Shown here in pieces: positions 12,360 through 24,400 of a stretch of 64,000 nt of DNA. The notes below the pieces were generated by a model. That model made no database searches, had not been told where the DNA came from, and saw only the letters and a list, made by a program, of their open reading frames with translations. How positions within the stretch are numbered: position 1 is the first letter of the stretch; every line of letters starts with the position of its first letter. The DNA comes from Polytrichum commune. Taxonomy: Eukaryota; Streptophyta; Polytrichopsida; Polytrichales; Polytrichaceae. The stretch is from NCBI GenBank assembly GCA_950295325.1, contig OX485809.1, forward strand, positions 15,436,001-15,500,000, given 5' to 3'. Position numbers and translations under genes: made by a program.

Positions 12360-14340
12360 ATGGCGACGTTTGTGTTGAAGGTTAGTAATTTGCTACCTTT
12401 TTGTGCTGCTTCATGATATCCAAGTTTGGCCAGATATGAAGGTATAGTGCATTTCGAGCTGCCTGATTGTGGGCTATTGCTTATTTGAAGCTCTAACCAA
12501 AATGCAGCTTACCTTCTCAAGGCTCTACTTTCACGGATAACTTAGCGAAGGGCAGATCCTTCCCTGTAGGTTATGGTCCAGGATCCATTTCTCTCTGAGG
12601 GAAAGCATATCTTGTAGTGGTAGTACTGTACTGACACTGAGTTGCAGACTTGTCAGTGTGCATTATTTTAAGGAATTCAGTGTGTAGAATTACTGCTACA
12701 TTATTGAACGGCCCTGTTGTTATTCTACCAAAGAATGTCATGACATTCTGCAACAGTGCATGACATCACTCTTAGGGTATAATCTTGGGAAACCGCATCC
12801 TCTCCGGATGCTCCGGCTCATTCCATCGTCCATCCGAATCTTAGCTGGGATGGTAGGAGGTTGAATTTTTTACTTTCATTTTCATCAAGTCAGGAAATAA
12901 GTCATTGAGTTCATTTTCAACTTTATAAAGGGTGAACCCTGTTGAAGCTTAAGAATGTCACTGGGCTTGCAACATTCTTAACCAACATAGCCCTTCAGCC
13001 TTTGCCATTTTGGTGTAGAGTAAGGATGCCGCTTTCCTATCTCCCCTCTTACTTTGTCGGATTTCTCCTCCAAATAAGGAAATTGTCCCATTTAAATAGA
13101 AGGAAGTGCCATCTTCAGTCCGAAGATCTGGATTCTACACAATCAAGACACATTTTATTCTAAGATATCGAAGAGTATTATTCCCTGGAAAGAGTGAGTT
13201 TACAATGGCTGAAGAATGTTGTGGCTATGTCTTCCCCACACTGATCATTTTCTCTTACCTGTATAGTAAATATTAATTGCTTGTCTCTACCATTTTGAAC
13301 AGGTCAAGTACGGCGAAGTGTTGGGACGGGTCACTGTGCCAGTACGTTTCGCAACAGGAGGTCCCAACATCACCTACAATGAGCTAGTGGAGACTATACG
13401 CCAGAAATTCAAGCTCCCTGCCACCTCTGAAATTCTGGTCACTTACGCGGACAATGAGAATGATGTGGTCACAATGACCAATGACCAAGATTTGCATGAT
13501 GCACTTGTGTTGCAAGGCCTGAACCCCCTGCGCTTAAGTGTTGCTACAGCTCCGGCTGTGGCACATGATCGTCCACAAATCACTAATGGTGAGCACATGA
13601 TGAATGGTGCAGTCAAGGTATCTGTGGCGGAGATGATGGTTGAGTCCCAATTGAAGGCCTTCTCTTCACAACCAGATTCATCTCCAGATCGGCCGGGAAT
13701 GTCAACTTTGGTTGCAAAGGATGCTATTCAGCATCCCGGTATCCGGTGCGACATGTGCACCATGTGTCCGATCATCGGAACTCGTTACAAGTCGAAGAAG
13801 TAAGTCATCATGAGAAAAAAATTCTGTCATGTCTCGTGATATCGATTTCGAAATTACAAATAGAATTAGACTAAATTGAAGGTGAAGCAACACCATAATT
13901 GCACACCGGTGGTAATATCAGAGTCATATCTCTCTCTGGGTGATAGTTTCTCTAGTTTGATAGCCTTGGGTTGAGTTTCCTGATTAGTACATTATGTCCA
14001 TGCAGGCAACGTGATCTGAGTTGCCTCCAAGATTATGGAAGCACCGAAAATCACATCAATCCTCGAAGTATCTTGTCTGTGGCAGTTTGCAGTGGAATTG
14101 TTGGGTGGCTTCTAAGGAGCGGTTTCACTGGTCTGGTTCTGACTTTGGTAGTTTAGTAATGATCCTGATTATAAAGTTATTATTTCCATTTGCAGGCAAC
14201 GTGACTATGACCTGTGCATGAGTTGCTTCCAAGATTATGGGAGTGAGGATGATTACATGAAGATTGAACGCCCCCGCATTCGACCTCCAACTGAACGCCC
14301 TCCAGTTTCAATGTACTACACAGTTGCATTAAATTCATGA
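12360..14340 (+). CDS. PB1-ZZ protein resembling the N-terminus of NBR1, 3 exons
   Basis: Exons are 12360-12380, 13303-13799 and 14196-14340, giving 220 aa with GT-AG introns. Residues 1-88 are a PB1 domain. It starts MATFVLKVKYG with the basic cluster, and its acidic OPCA motif is YADNENDVVTMTNDQDLHDA, so it should take part in PB1 head-to-tail oligomerisation. After a 60-residue linker comes a ZZ-type zinc finger (C156, C159, then DYDLCMSC with C180 and C183) and the NBR1-like DDYMKIERPR. Full-length plant NBR1 continues with an FW domain, an ATG8-interacting motif and UBA domains. None of these is visible here or downstream; the frame stops 30-odd residues after the ZZ. It is either a PB1-ZZ-only paralogue or a truncated gene. 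The first exon of seven codons is supported by the PB1 beta-1 strand it completes. Confidence 0.85.
14006..14156 (+). pseudogene. Decayed duplicate of the ZZ-finger exon
   Basis: This lies within intron 2 of the PB1-ZZ gene and matches the start of real exon 3 (14196 onward), including its acceptor (CATGCAG versus TTTGCAG) and the first bases GCAACGTGA. Relative to the real exon it lacks four in-frame codons covering YDLC and M, so the finger's second Cys pair is reduced to SCLQDYG. Similarity fades after about 65 bases. It stays open in frame from the exon 2 donor to a TAG at 14154-14156, so splicing to it would make a short alternative C-terminus. Confidence 0.7.
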
Positions 14341-16224
14341 GCTACCCACAGCTGGTCAATGAGGGATTTCCTTGGAAGATTTCTGTCTACGAGTGTCTCT
14401 TATGCACTGCAAGTGTTAACTTCACATGAACCGATGTGCCAGGAAAGCCCATGAAAAAGTCTTCACCAGCTAGTGGAAAGTGGAAACATCGTGACCTCGA
14501 GGTTATGGGTATGGGAATTTTACCTCAGCACAACGACAATGTGATGGCTTGCCCCTTGCGTGGAGAAAGTTGCTCATTTTGCGAAACTCATCATCTCAGG
14601 GACGCTCTTGTTGGCAAAACAGAAACTCAATTACACATGGGTGAGGAAACCCGCCAAGCCCTCTCTGACTACACTTACGTCTGTAACTCAATGTCATTTC
14701 GTCATATCTGAAGCGACTCTACAGTATCATTGTCACAAAGCCACCAATCTTTGTACACAATACAAATACTTTCATAAGCCTAGAAGCAACTCCCATGTTT
14801 ACTGTTGTAGTATGAAATCACTTTGTTGAAAAACATTGGTTGACAATATGGCATTGCTTTCTGGACAGATCCTCAGCTCCGAAGTGCTTGTACCTGCTTA
14901 AAAGGATCTCTAGAGCATTGGGAACCAGAAAAGCATGCAGCATGCACTCATGACGTTAGTACTTTCACCAAATTGCACTATTTATTTTTGTCATCAACTG
15001 AACAAGCTGCAGACATTGTGATTATAATTTGGTGATATAAGTCATGAGTTACTTGAATTGATTATTGTTGCCTCACATTGGTGGGGGCTTGTTTGTAAAT
15101 ACTTGTGTGGCCACATTTATCATCTGGCAATCCACATTATCATGTGGCAATAGACATGTCTTTAAGATTGTGCGGCTATGGTTTAGGGTTGGGGGTTTGT
15201 ATAGACAAGTCTCAAGATGGCCAACATAAAGGGGACGCTCAGTTGTGAAATGAAGGCAATCTATAGATGCTCTTGGGAATAGTTTGGAGTTGCATGTGGG
15301 TGCTTATATTCCCAATCAGTATCCCTTCAATATCAAAGTAACATAAAGGGTTGTGCTCTATCTGTATGTGACGGCCGCTGCCAAGGTTAACATTGTCACA
15401 ATTTTACAAGAAAACTTCTCAAGATCATTTCATGTGTAGTAACATAGAACAAGCAATTTCCATTTTGATGCATCATTTTTGGAATGTGTATTTCTAGCTT
15501 TGTGGAATAAAATATCTAAGAGTGAAGCAAGGCAGGACAGTACTACCGTATCAGCAAATTTTCCACTGTAGAATCTTCTTTCGTGAAATCTCATAAAGCA
15601 GGTCCTACCGGAGCGTTTTTGATCAAGTTCCTGCATCGTCTTGCAAATTTTAGTAGCTTACATGTGAAGAAAAGCATACAGAAATATTTACAATGACACA
15701 TGCTGCAGTGTTGTTTAGATTTGGGCATTTCATGGCCAAAAAGACGAGCACTCATTTGGCAATGTCACTAGTAAATATCCCAGCACTAAGCTACCACCAA
15801 TAAATCTTAGAGCTGGAGATGGTCAACTGTATTCAGTGTCGAATTGGAATAGCTACATCCACTCCAAAGCCCAGTCGCAGGGTACGTTCAGGATGCCCAT
15901 AAAAATGGCTGCACCTATTTTGAGGCCTTCACGTTTCGCTTAGAATAACTTCAAGACCACACCAAGTTTCATGCACATGCAAAAGTCGTTGCAGGAAATA
16001 TTTTCATGATTGATAACTTTCTCCAAAGCATGAATTGCCTCCTCAATGCACCGATGCTTTGCATAGGTACATCTTGAGGAGGTTTAGTCCTCACACCGAC
16101 CACTGTTTAATGCCTTCAGGATGCTCCCATGCATTTTCTCATTCTCATTCGGCTCCAATCCTATCATGGTCCACCTTGAAACATCTTTCTGTGAGGACCT
16201 GAAGCATGTGAGGAATGGTGTTTG

Positions 16225-17105
16225 ATGAACCTGTGAAGTAGGATACACAGATGTCCAATCCTTCTTCGCAGATTCATTCAAACACTCATCCACACAGATG
16301 CATACCAGAAGCATTGGCATACTGGATACGTTATCAGTAGTTCAAGGTAAGCCACATGCACAGAACAAGAATCGATGTACAAAACAGGTCCACATGTACT
16401 GTGAGTATGATCACAGTACTTGAAGACCTGATTAGTCCACTGTATCTTCGTCCATGTGAGGACAAGTAAAGTAGGGTGGATAGGCCAGAGAGACTCTTCC
16501 CTGTTTAATGAACCTGTGAAGTAGGATACACAAATGATTACATCCTTTTTCACAGATTCATTCAAACACTACCTGAAGAATTGGCATACCAGGTCCCCAT
16601 ACGTTATCAGTTGTTCAAGACAAGTCACACACATGGAACAAGAACCAATGTAGAGACCAGGTCCGCATATACTGTAAGTAAGATCAACACAGTAGTTCAA
16701 TCCCTAATTTGTCCTCTGCATCTTCTCATGTGAGGACAAGTAAAGAAGAGTGGATAGGCCAGAGAGATTTGAATGATCTGACAGACATCCCTGGTCACAT
16801 AAAAGTCAAAAACACAACACTTTTGAGACATTTTTCAGCACTCTGGCCGCCACTACTGAGGCATTATGTAGGATCTGTTCCTTACAGGATAAACCTGTAA
16901 CCTATTCCTTTCGATCCCATGATTCCACACGTGTTGTGAGCATGGCCACATTAGCTCAACACAAGCCACACTCATGGAGCAAGAAGCAGTGAACAAATCA
17001 GGTCCAAACGTGACCACAACAGTTCAGCACCCGATTTGCCCACTGCCTCTTCCCCCCTGAGAGGACAGAGAGCACCGATGTAAGCACTGTAGATAGGCCA
17101 TGGCA
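16225..17105. repeat. Diverged tandem duplication, about 285 bp period
   Basis: Copy 1 (about 16225-16508) and copy 2 (about 16509-16790) both contain CCTGTGAAGTAGGATACACA, CAGATTCATTCAAACACT, ACGTTATCAGT and ATGTGAGGACAAGTAAAG followed by GGATAGGCCAGAGAGA. A third, more decayed copy ends near 17105 with GTAGATAGGCCATGG. Confidence 0.8.
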
Positions 17106-17399
17106 AAAGCAATTTGGTCAAAATGATCCTAACAGACCAACCAACACAATAAATTAGTAGCAATTTGCGGATGCTCTTCCCGTCAGTACTGGGAGCATAC
17201 CAAGATCATATCCTCTTCATGTTCTGTTACTTCGATGATAACGTCTGGACAACCATCTCTTTGTCAATTAAGACTTCGTGAAGGAAAAGTCTTGCATCCA
17301 GCTGACTCACCTCTGCACCAGCTTCAAACACCAAGCGATTCCTACATTCCATACTACCACTAATGTCTCCTCACCATAACCTAATCCAGCAAAAAGTCA

Positions 17400-17830
17400 C
17401 TGGTGCTTTCGGTAACCCTGCCATTGCAGCAACCATGAAACAGACCCTCCTCGATACCACTGTTCTTAAGACAAGGGGCAGAGTGCAGACACCAAGATGC
17501 ACCAGACATACTTAACTCCCTTGAAAGTATACACCAGACATATTTGAGATACCAACCTGCAACAGTATGTCTAGTGCAAATCGCTGGTGCAAGTTGGCAT
17601 CTTTATACTTTCAGGGTGTCAATTTGCTGCATACATGATATGATATGATATGATATACTTATAAGTCACCAGACATATTTAAGATACCAATTTGCACTTG
17701 AGAAAAAAAGTATGTCTGGTGGAAATCGCTGTGGTGCTTCCGGTAACCATGGAAACAAGACCCTCCTCGATACCAGTGTTCCTATTACAAAAGGCGGAAT
17801 GCAGTTGTCAAGTTACACACCAGACCTACC
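17400..17830. repeat. Diverged direct duplication
   Basis: The block GGTAACC...AGACCCTCCTCGATACCA occurs at about 17410-17490 and again at about 17740-17800. Both copies lie next to repeats of CACCAGACATATTT...GATACCAA. A TGATA microsatellite (17634-17658) lies between them. Confidence 0.75.
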
Positions 17831-18587
17831 CCGATGTTAATGACTCATCATAACATGTGAGCAAATTGACTCCCTGGAAGCATCAAGCGACGATTGTTGC
17901 CATCCAAGTCTTATACAGCCTAAATCAAAACTACAAGAGAATCGTAACGGGAAAGTTGACATACTGAAGGACAAGTCGAATCAAACATCTTGTATGGAAT
18001 CATCAGTCGATGAGCAAGAGTGCCGGGAGATGTTTCAATTTAATAAGTCCTCTTCAGTTGCCCTATGTATCTTGGACTGGCCTTGGCGAGGTTTCTGAAG
18101 ATATAGAAATGGCTTATCTTCGATCCGGATGTGGATGAAAGACGATCAGGTGTCACAAACCCTAGTAACCCTAAAAGGGTATCAAGACTACACTAAATAT
18201 TGTATTTAGTATCACCAATTATATTTGTCTTGCTCAATACTAATAGAAAGCCGCCCGTGTAGTGTCACCAAGACTAAATATAGACATAACATTATTTGTC
18301 ATTGCTCCTAAAAACATTTTGGAATTGTCCATTATACATGGAGGAGCGGTGCTTATTGTCTACAACAAGGAGAAGGTTCCAGCCGAAGAAAAATGTCCCA
18401 CGTAATAGTCTACCCCAAGCAAGAATAAATTTGTATTCGGATAGAGTCAAGTCATGTGATTGTTTCTTTCTTCCTTTCATTATTTTTTCCAAACCTTTCT
18501 ATGTTTCTATTTAGGGTGTGGACATGCCTGCCCTCGTTTGTCTCAAGTTGTGTTTGTGGTCAATGTTGCCACTGGACGGTACACGAG

Positions 18588-19372
18588 TTTAGAGTGTCCC
18601 TTCCAGACCGGGCACACGCCAAATAAAGTATATAATATTTTATACCTTTGAGGAGCCCTCCATCTTGGGCGGGGCTGCTCATCATGAATCAAAGCCCACC
18701 AAAGCCTAGGCATACCCCCGCCATAATTAGGAAGCAATCAATAAGACAAGGACACTTATTATCTAACACGGGATAAAGTAGGATATCGGAGTATATGATA
18801 TTAAAGTAATCTATTTGGCAAGCCGGAGGAGGACCGCTATATGAACCATTTATGACAGGGGAAGGTCTTAACTATACCCGGGTTGGTTCTAAATTATGAA
18901 GGGGCAGGCATTGGTGGGGTTCACTATATGTTGGTACTGCTCTTAGAGCATCCCCAGCACACCGGGCATGGGGCATGCCAACGCCAAAAATGGGGCATCC
19001 CAAGTTCTTAGGTGGCAGTACCGGCATAAATTGAGCCCCACCAATGTCCGGTCCCCCATAATTTAGAACCGGCCCGGGTATAGTAAAGACCTTCCCCCGC
19101 CATAAATGGTTCATACAATGGCCCTCCTCCGGCCCGCCAAGAGATTACTTTAATATCATATACTCCAATATCCTACTTTATCCCATGTCAGATAATAGGT
19201 GTTGTTGTCTTATTGATTGCTTCCTAATTATACCGGGGGTATGCCTAGCAGCCTAGGCTTTGGTGGGCTTTGACTCAAGATGAGCTGCCCCGCCCAAGAT
19301 GGAGGGCTCCCCAAAGGTATAAAATATTATATACTCTATTTGGCGTGTACCCGATCTGGTGGGGATGCTCTT
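18588..19372. repeat. Large imperfect palindrome (arms about 360 bp)
   Basis: The left arm (about 18588-18942) and right arm (about 19010-19372) are inverted copies. They share blocks such as CAAAGCCCACCAAAGCC, AGGAAGCAATCAATAAGACA and GATATTAAAGTAATCT, in reverse complement. Transcribed RNA could fold into one long hairpin. Confidence 0.85.
18946..19370. mobile_element. PIF/Harbinger (Tourist-like) MITE, TTA target duplication
   Basis: The element is 425 bp and starts GAGCATCCCCAGCACACCGG. It ends with the inverted partner of GAGCATCCCCACCAGATCGG, and TTA directly flanks both sides (18943-18945 and 19371-19373). GAGCATC-type ends with a 3-base TTA/TAA duplication are typical of plant Harbinger MITEs. 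It has no coding capacity. It forms the right arm of the larger palindrome. Confidence 0.75.
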
Positions 19373-21455
19373 AGATAGATGCCACTTTCTTGTGGATTGT
19401 TGTTGTAGATAAAGCCATTATTAGCAACTTATGTGTACATACTTATGGCCATCACCAGTACGTTTACAATGTTGCAATTATTGTCACTTACTAAGTGATT
19501 TTGTCACCCAAATTTCAATCACCCAAGACAATATTTCATTACAAAAATGTTAGGATGCAGAATACACCAAACTTTATAAGTAGTTCAATACAAAAACATG
19601 ACTTGGGATGACAACATTTATAAAGTTATTCATGAGAAGTGTCACTACAAAAACTACTACAATGACATGAATAATCATATGACACTAAATACAATATTTA
19701 GTGTAGCTTCTTTATGTAGGTTTGGTCTCTATCTGACCCATGTCCAATTCATGTGCCTGGATTTTTGGGCTTACTCAAGTCAATTGTTAGTAGAATTATC
19801 CACAAAGATATTCAAAAAGCGACCAAACTACAGTAGGAGTTGTATTCTTGAAAACGATTGACTATAAATTTCCAAATTACGTTTAACTCCAAAGAAGAGT
19901 TGTTGGGTTTTTTTCTTCTATTCACGTAAAACAAAAAATGTTAAAAAATATTTGAAATCACCTAAACATTAATTTTCAAAGAAACTAAATTTAAATAATT
20001 TCACAATTATGAAGAACTCCATCATATCCACTAAAATATAATACTCAATATTCCAAAATCATCGTTACCAATGATTTAAGATATAAATTTTTCTACCATA
20101 TGTCTTACTTTAGGTGATTAACAATGTATAAGGTGGTTTGAGTACCTAAGAAATTAGATGGTATTTAGGTTTGTGTATTTGTTCGTCTTATTTTTTAACA
20201 AATCCTCAAACAATACCTTGATTGATCCAAGTTGCAGTACCAAATTTGTGCATTTAACAATCCAATTTTGAAGTCTGAGAAATACTTTGTTAACATTAGT
20301 TAGAATCTGTGTGCCTTCTCCTCCCACCAGTGTGGGCGTTTGGACCTAGTGGCTCATTTCAAATTTGGCATATGCATCACCAAGATGATTATGTATTTCA
20401 TCTTTTTTAAAGCACAAATTGAAAAAATCAATTGCAAAGGTAACCCAAAATACAACCAAGGCGGGCCACCACCAAGATGATTATGTATATGCATGACAAT
20501 TAAGTTAGAATCTAAACATCATTTTTGATGAACCAAAGGACAAGTTTTAAATTCATTAACAATTGATGTTCACACTATATGCATATGATCATATTCTGTT
20601 GTGCAATCTGAAATGTGTCAGAGTTTATCGTAAGATGTACATATCTACAAAATACCCTGGCAAAGTGATGTCATTTTCAGTTTATGAAGGTCGTTCTTTT
20701 AAGTTTTACTTTGAAATGCTTACACAAAGCTCATGGCCTTACAGAGAGGGTCCAACCATACAGATGTGTTTATCGACTTTGTGTCAGCAATTTTGCTCCA
20801 TTAGTAGTTGACAAAGCAAGCTTGCAAATCTCACTTCATACCTAATCTTTGTATCACACAAAAACCTTGGGCAATAAGGGTTGAAAGAGCTTTGACAACT
20901 GATTGAATACTCAGCGATAACAGCACAGCAATTTCTACTACTCTCAAATAGAGTATTGCACTTTTGAGGATTGACCATGTACACAATGTGACAGGTTCAA
21001 ACATCTTCCTCTTCTTAATGATAGCTCCTACTGCAGGAGCATCAGTGAAGAACAATAACTTCATGGCAGAATATATCTTGTATAAAGTGTCATCTGTATC
21101 AAAGCCCTCACTCTCACAAATTCTAGCTGCCACTGAAGAACACTAAAACATCTGCAGGGACGTCAAGAAGAAATACACTTGTATCATGAGCAGGTACGCC
21201 ATAATATTGGCATACTGAAATGCACAGCTCAAAGCAAAGTTGGCAATAAACAAAGAGAGTGAGCCAATGATGTACTCCAGTGGTGTATTGTGTCTACCTA
21301 TCTACCTTGCCAATATTTGCAGCACCTCCACAATACGCGTGCAACCTTTGCATGAGCTCAACCTCGAATGAAAGTGATGCACCAACACAACCCATTTTTT
21401 CAAAAAATGTACAGAGAATCCTGTTCAAGTGGACAGAGAACCACTTGGACATGTT

Positions 21456-24400
21456 CTATCTTCGGCGTGCACCTTGGTGCTGATCTCGAGCAATACGATC
21501 TGTATACATTGGCAACCGAATTATTTCCTTGATCTCCTGAAGTAAGTCCTCCTCTGTGATGTTGTCTTTGATGCTTCCCATGACCTACATAAAAGTTTCT
21601 TGTCAATGTGGTGAACTTTCACAAAGTTCTAGAGTCAATATTGGGAAAGAAAGTGACTCTTTCAAGAAAGATTCCTCCTTGTAGTCAAATAAAACACCCT
21701 CAGTCCTGTGTGCAACATAAAAGTAGAACTTTTCCAGGTGATGACTTTATGAATCGGGACTTCAAGCTAATCTTGCAAGTCTTTTTCAACATTTAGCTCA
21801 GTTTAACTAGAGCTGTATCTCTCTATAACACAAGAACCAAAAAAATCTAGCCAACAACCTTGAAACTCATGGTACTACAAGAACTATCAATTGAAAATAC
21901 TGCATGATCGAACCCACCTTGAGGTATACATGATATGCATTAGGAGTCTCCTTGTCAGGACGAATGCGCATGAAGGTCCAAGTGTCAGTTTCTGGATCAA
22001 AACTACACTCGATGACCTTGTTTGCCATTTCCGCAACATCTGTCCCCTCTGCAACCACAACAATCAATTAGAATGTAAGACATCATCCATGACGGGAATT
22101 AGTAAATAAATAGAAATTGAAAAAACATTTAAAAAAGTCATATCCATTCTTTGAGCATCCTATGAGGGGGAGTATAAACTTGCCTGGAAAGATCACTTTG
22201 GCATGATCAAGTTGCTTCAACTTCCCTGCTTCCATCAGCATGAGAGAGAACTGGGTTCCACTGGGAGAGATCTACATCATTGAAGATGTACCAAATATTT
22301 GTGTAAGTAAATGTGTACATTACATAATGAATTGCAGTAAATCAAACTCAAATCAAACACAACAGAAACTAGACCAGAGGGTAGCAGACCAAGAGAAACC
22401 CGGTAATATTCTTGGAACAAAAAGGTCTTATAACTCCCTTGATTCAATCAATAAAAAAGATTGCCTAGGCATTCTTCTAACATTATATTTATGTGATCAA
22501 ATGTAACTCTGTATTTCCGTTCTTGGTCAAATTGTCACCGAATGGGTTCAATCAACCAAGTCAATGACATCACCAAGTATAAGATAGTGCCTTCCTTCAA
22601 TAGACATTTTATGGGACTCCTAGAAGGACCAAGAAACAGCAGTCATTATGGAAGCCTAACACTCAAAACATAATGCCTCCAAGGTCAAACTTCTGACAGT
22701 ACCTTGAGAGTGAAGTCAACTGAGTTCATGTGAGCATACTTCCACTTAAGAAGACCTTCATGTGTACGTGGTACATAAGGATCATCCCAACCCTGCAATG
22801 AGTTTGCAAATACACACCGGTTAGAACTCCAACCACATTGTAATTTATTCATTGTACATATAATATAGAATTCTGAAATTCGAATACAAGAGAATAGGAC
22901 GAATATAAAGGTTATAGTAATGGTCACGACCTGAAAAATCAAACCATCTGATTCATGGCAAAGCATAGGAATGAACTTGCTCAGCAACTTTTCTGTGGTA
23001 CACAGCATCCAAAAGTCCTTTCGCCTCACCTGCAAAGTACACCCACAAACAGTTGTGAATACAAGCTAATCATATCACAGAATTTCAACTCATCTGAAGA
23101 CATGATATTCAACAGAAATAAACAAATTCTAATTTTCAAGCCACTAGAATCCAAGACCCAACATCCATTCAATCTGGAAAAAAGTCTTTTTGTCCTTAAT
23201 TAGGCCTCATTACTGTCTACAGCTATAGAACATTTATGATTTATAATTTTAATTGGGATAATAACTTACATGCATAACTCAAGGTACCTGAAGAGGAGCT
23301 AACAGCAACTACTTGAAATACAACAAGAATATCCATATTCAAATGGCTTCATTCACAACAATCCAGCACAACAATAATTAGGCATAGTAGGTACGAACGC
23401 TGAAGGGCTCTGCTTGATAGTCGTAGACCCTTCCTCGAAGAATACTTTGTTCATATTGACGAGGCTCATTCACCTCCTCAATCATCTTCCACCTTTCATG
23501 AAATGGACGCTGCAAAAAGTCACACAGGACCTTAGCAAAGTTTCTAGCAAAATATCTCCAGGTGAAATATGTTTCCATCCAGTATAAGTATATCCTTTCT
23601 TTTCAGCCTAGTGGAGTTTACAGAGCCAAGTGGTACCTTGGCAAGTGATTTCTGGTTCAGCATAATAAGGTCGTACACCAAGTAGCGTCGCTTGAACTCT
23701 CCACTGGGCAGTTTATCAATCACCATCTCACCATCCAGCAATGTCAGATGATGAGTTCCTGCCAAGGATCCCAGTGATCCCTGCGACTGCACCAATGCTG
23801 GTCAGTTTATCAAGCCTACCTGATAGTAACACTCAAAAGGCTGGAACACTGCTTAATAATAAGATTCTATACAGTCACACCTGCCTACTACATCATCATA
23901 ACATTATTCAGCAAGAGTGGGTGCACCACCAAATTCAAGACCCACCTTTAGTGGAAAGCGTAATTGAACTCTTCTAAACCGAAAGTTTCGGTCAATCAGG
24001 TACACTCCTTCTCTTGATATCATCATCATATAGCGAGTTCCATCTGCTTTCCAGGTTGCATAGTAATACTTCTGTCGCAAAAGTTGCAAGTTTTTCCTGT
24101 CCAGCATTCAAGAAAATGGTGACCTATGACATCCACCCTGGTCTAAAATGTCCCAAAAAAATGTGCTTAATGACACAGTGAAATCAGCACAGCTGGATCA
24201 CAGCTAATGCATCAAGGACGATGCAAAACCTCTCTGTTATTTTGATAGAACAAAGGCCAGAAATGGTCATCACACTTCTAACATAGATAAAGCCCAGACC
24301 AATGCTGCAGGACCAAGAGAACATGAACGCAGGAGTAGTACACTGAAGAAATTCAACATCACTAGCAGGTATAAGAAGCATAGAATCTTGACAAATTGCT

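Larger units (their letters stand above)
18191..19703. mobile_element. Inverted-repeat element with CACTAAATATTG ends, TA-flanked
   Basis: The ends are inverted (CACTAAATATTG at 18191, CAATATTTAGTG ending at 19703), match over about 26 bases and are each flanked by TA. A shorter relative with the same ends lies at 34584-34801. No transposase frame is visible, so it would be non-autonomous, and a foldback element sits inside it. The TA flanks could mean a mariner-type duplication; the CACTA start could also suggest a CACTA element with a degraded target duplication. Confidence 0.55.
14341..21455. other. Gene-poor, repeat-rich region
   Basis: Between the PB1-ZZ gene and the 3' end of the capping enzyme I find no coding exon with a recognisable family. 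It holds diverged tandem duplications (16200-17110, 17400-17830) and the inverted-repeat elements at 18191-19703. The last 300-400 bases before 21456 should include the capping enzyme 3' UTR. Confidence 0.6.

Noticed and set aside
14402-14711. Open frame downstream of the PB1-ZZ gene as a continuation of NBR1
   Set aside because: It does not resemble the FW or UBA region and no splice donor before 14340 brings it into frame convincingly.
22540-22630. Candidate extra capping-enzyme exon (acceptor CCTTCTAG, frame GESHKMSIEG-like)
   Set aside because: Joining exon 14 directly to 22271 keeps the frame and matches the family sequence; the extra piece lacks a good donor.
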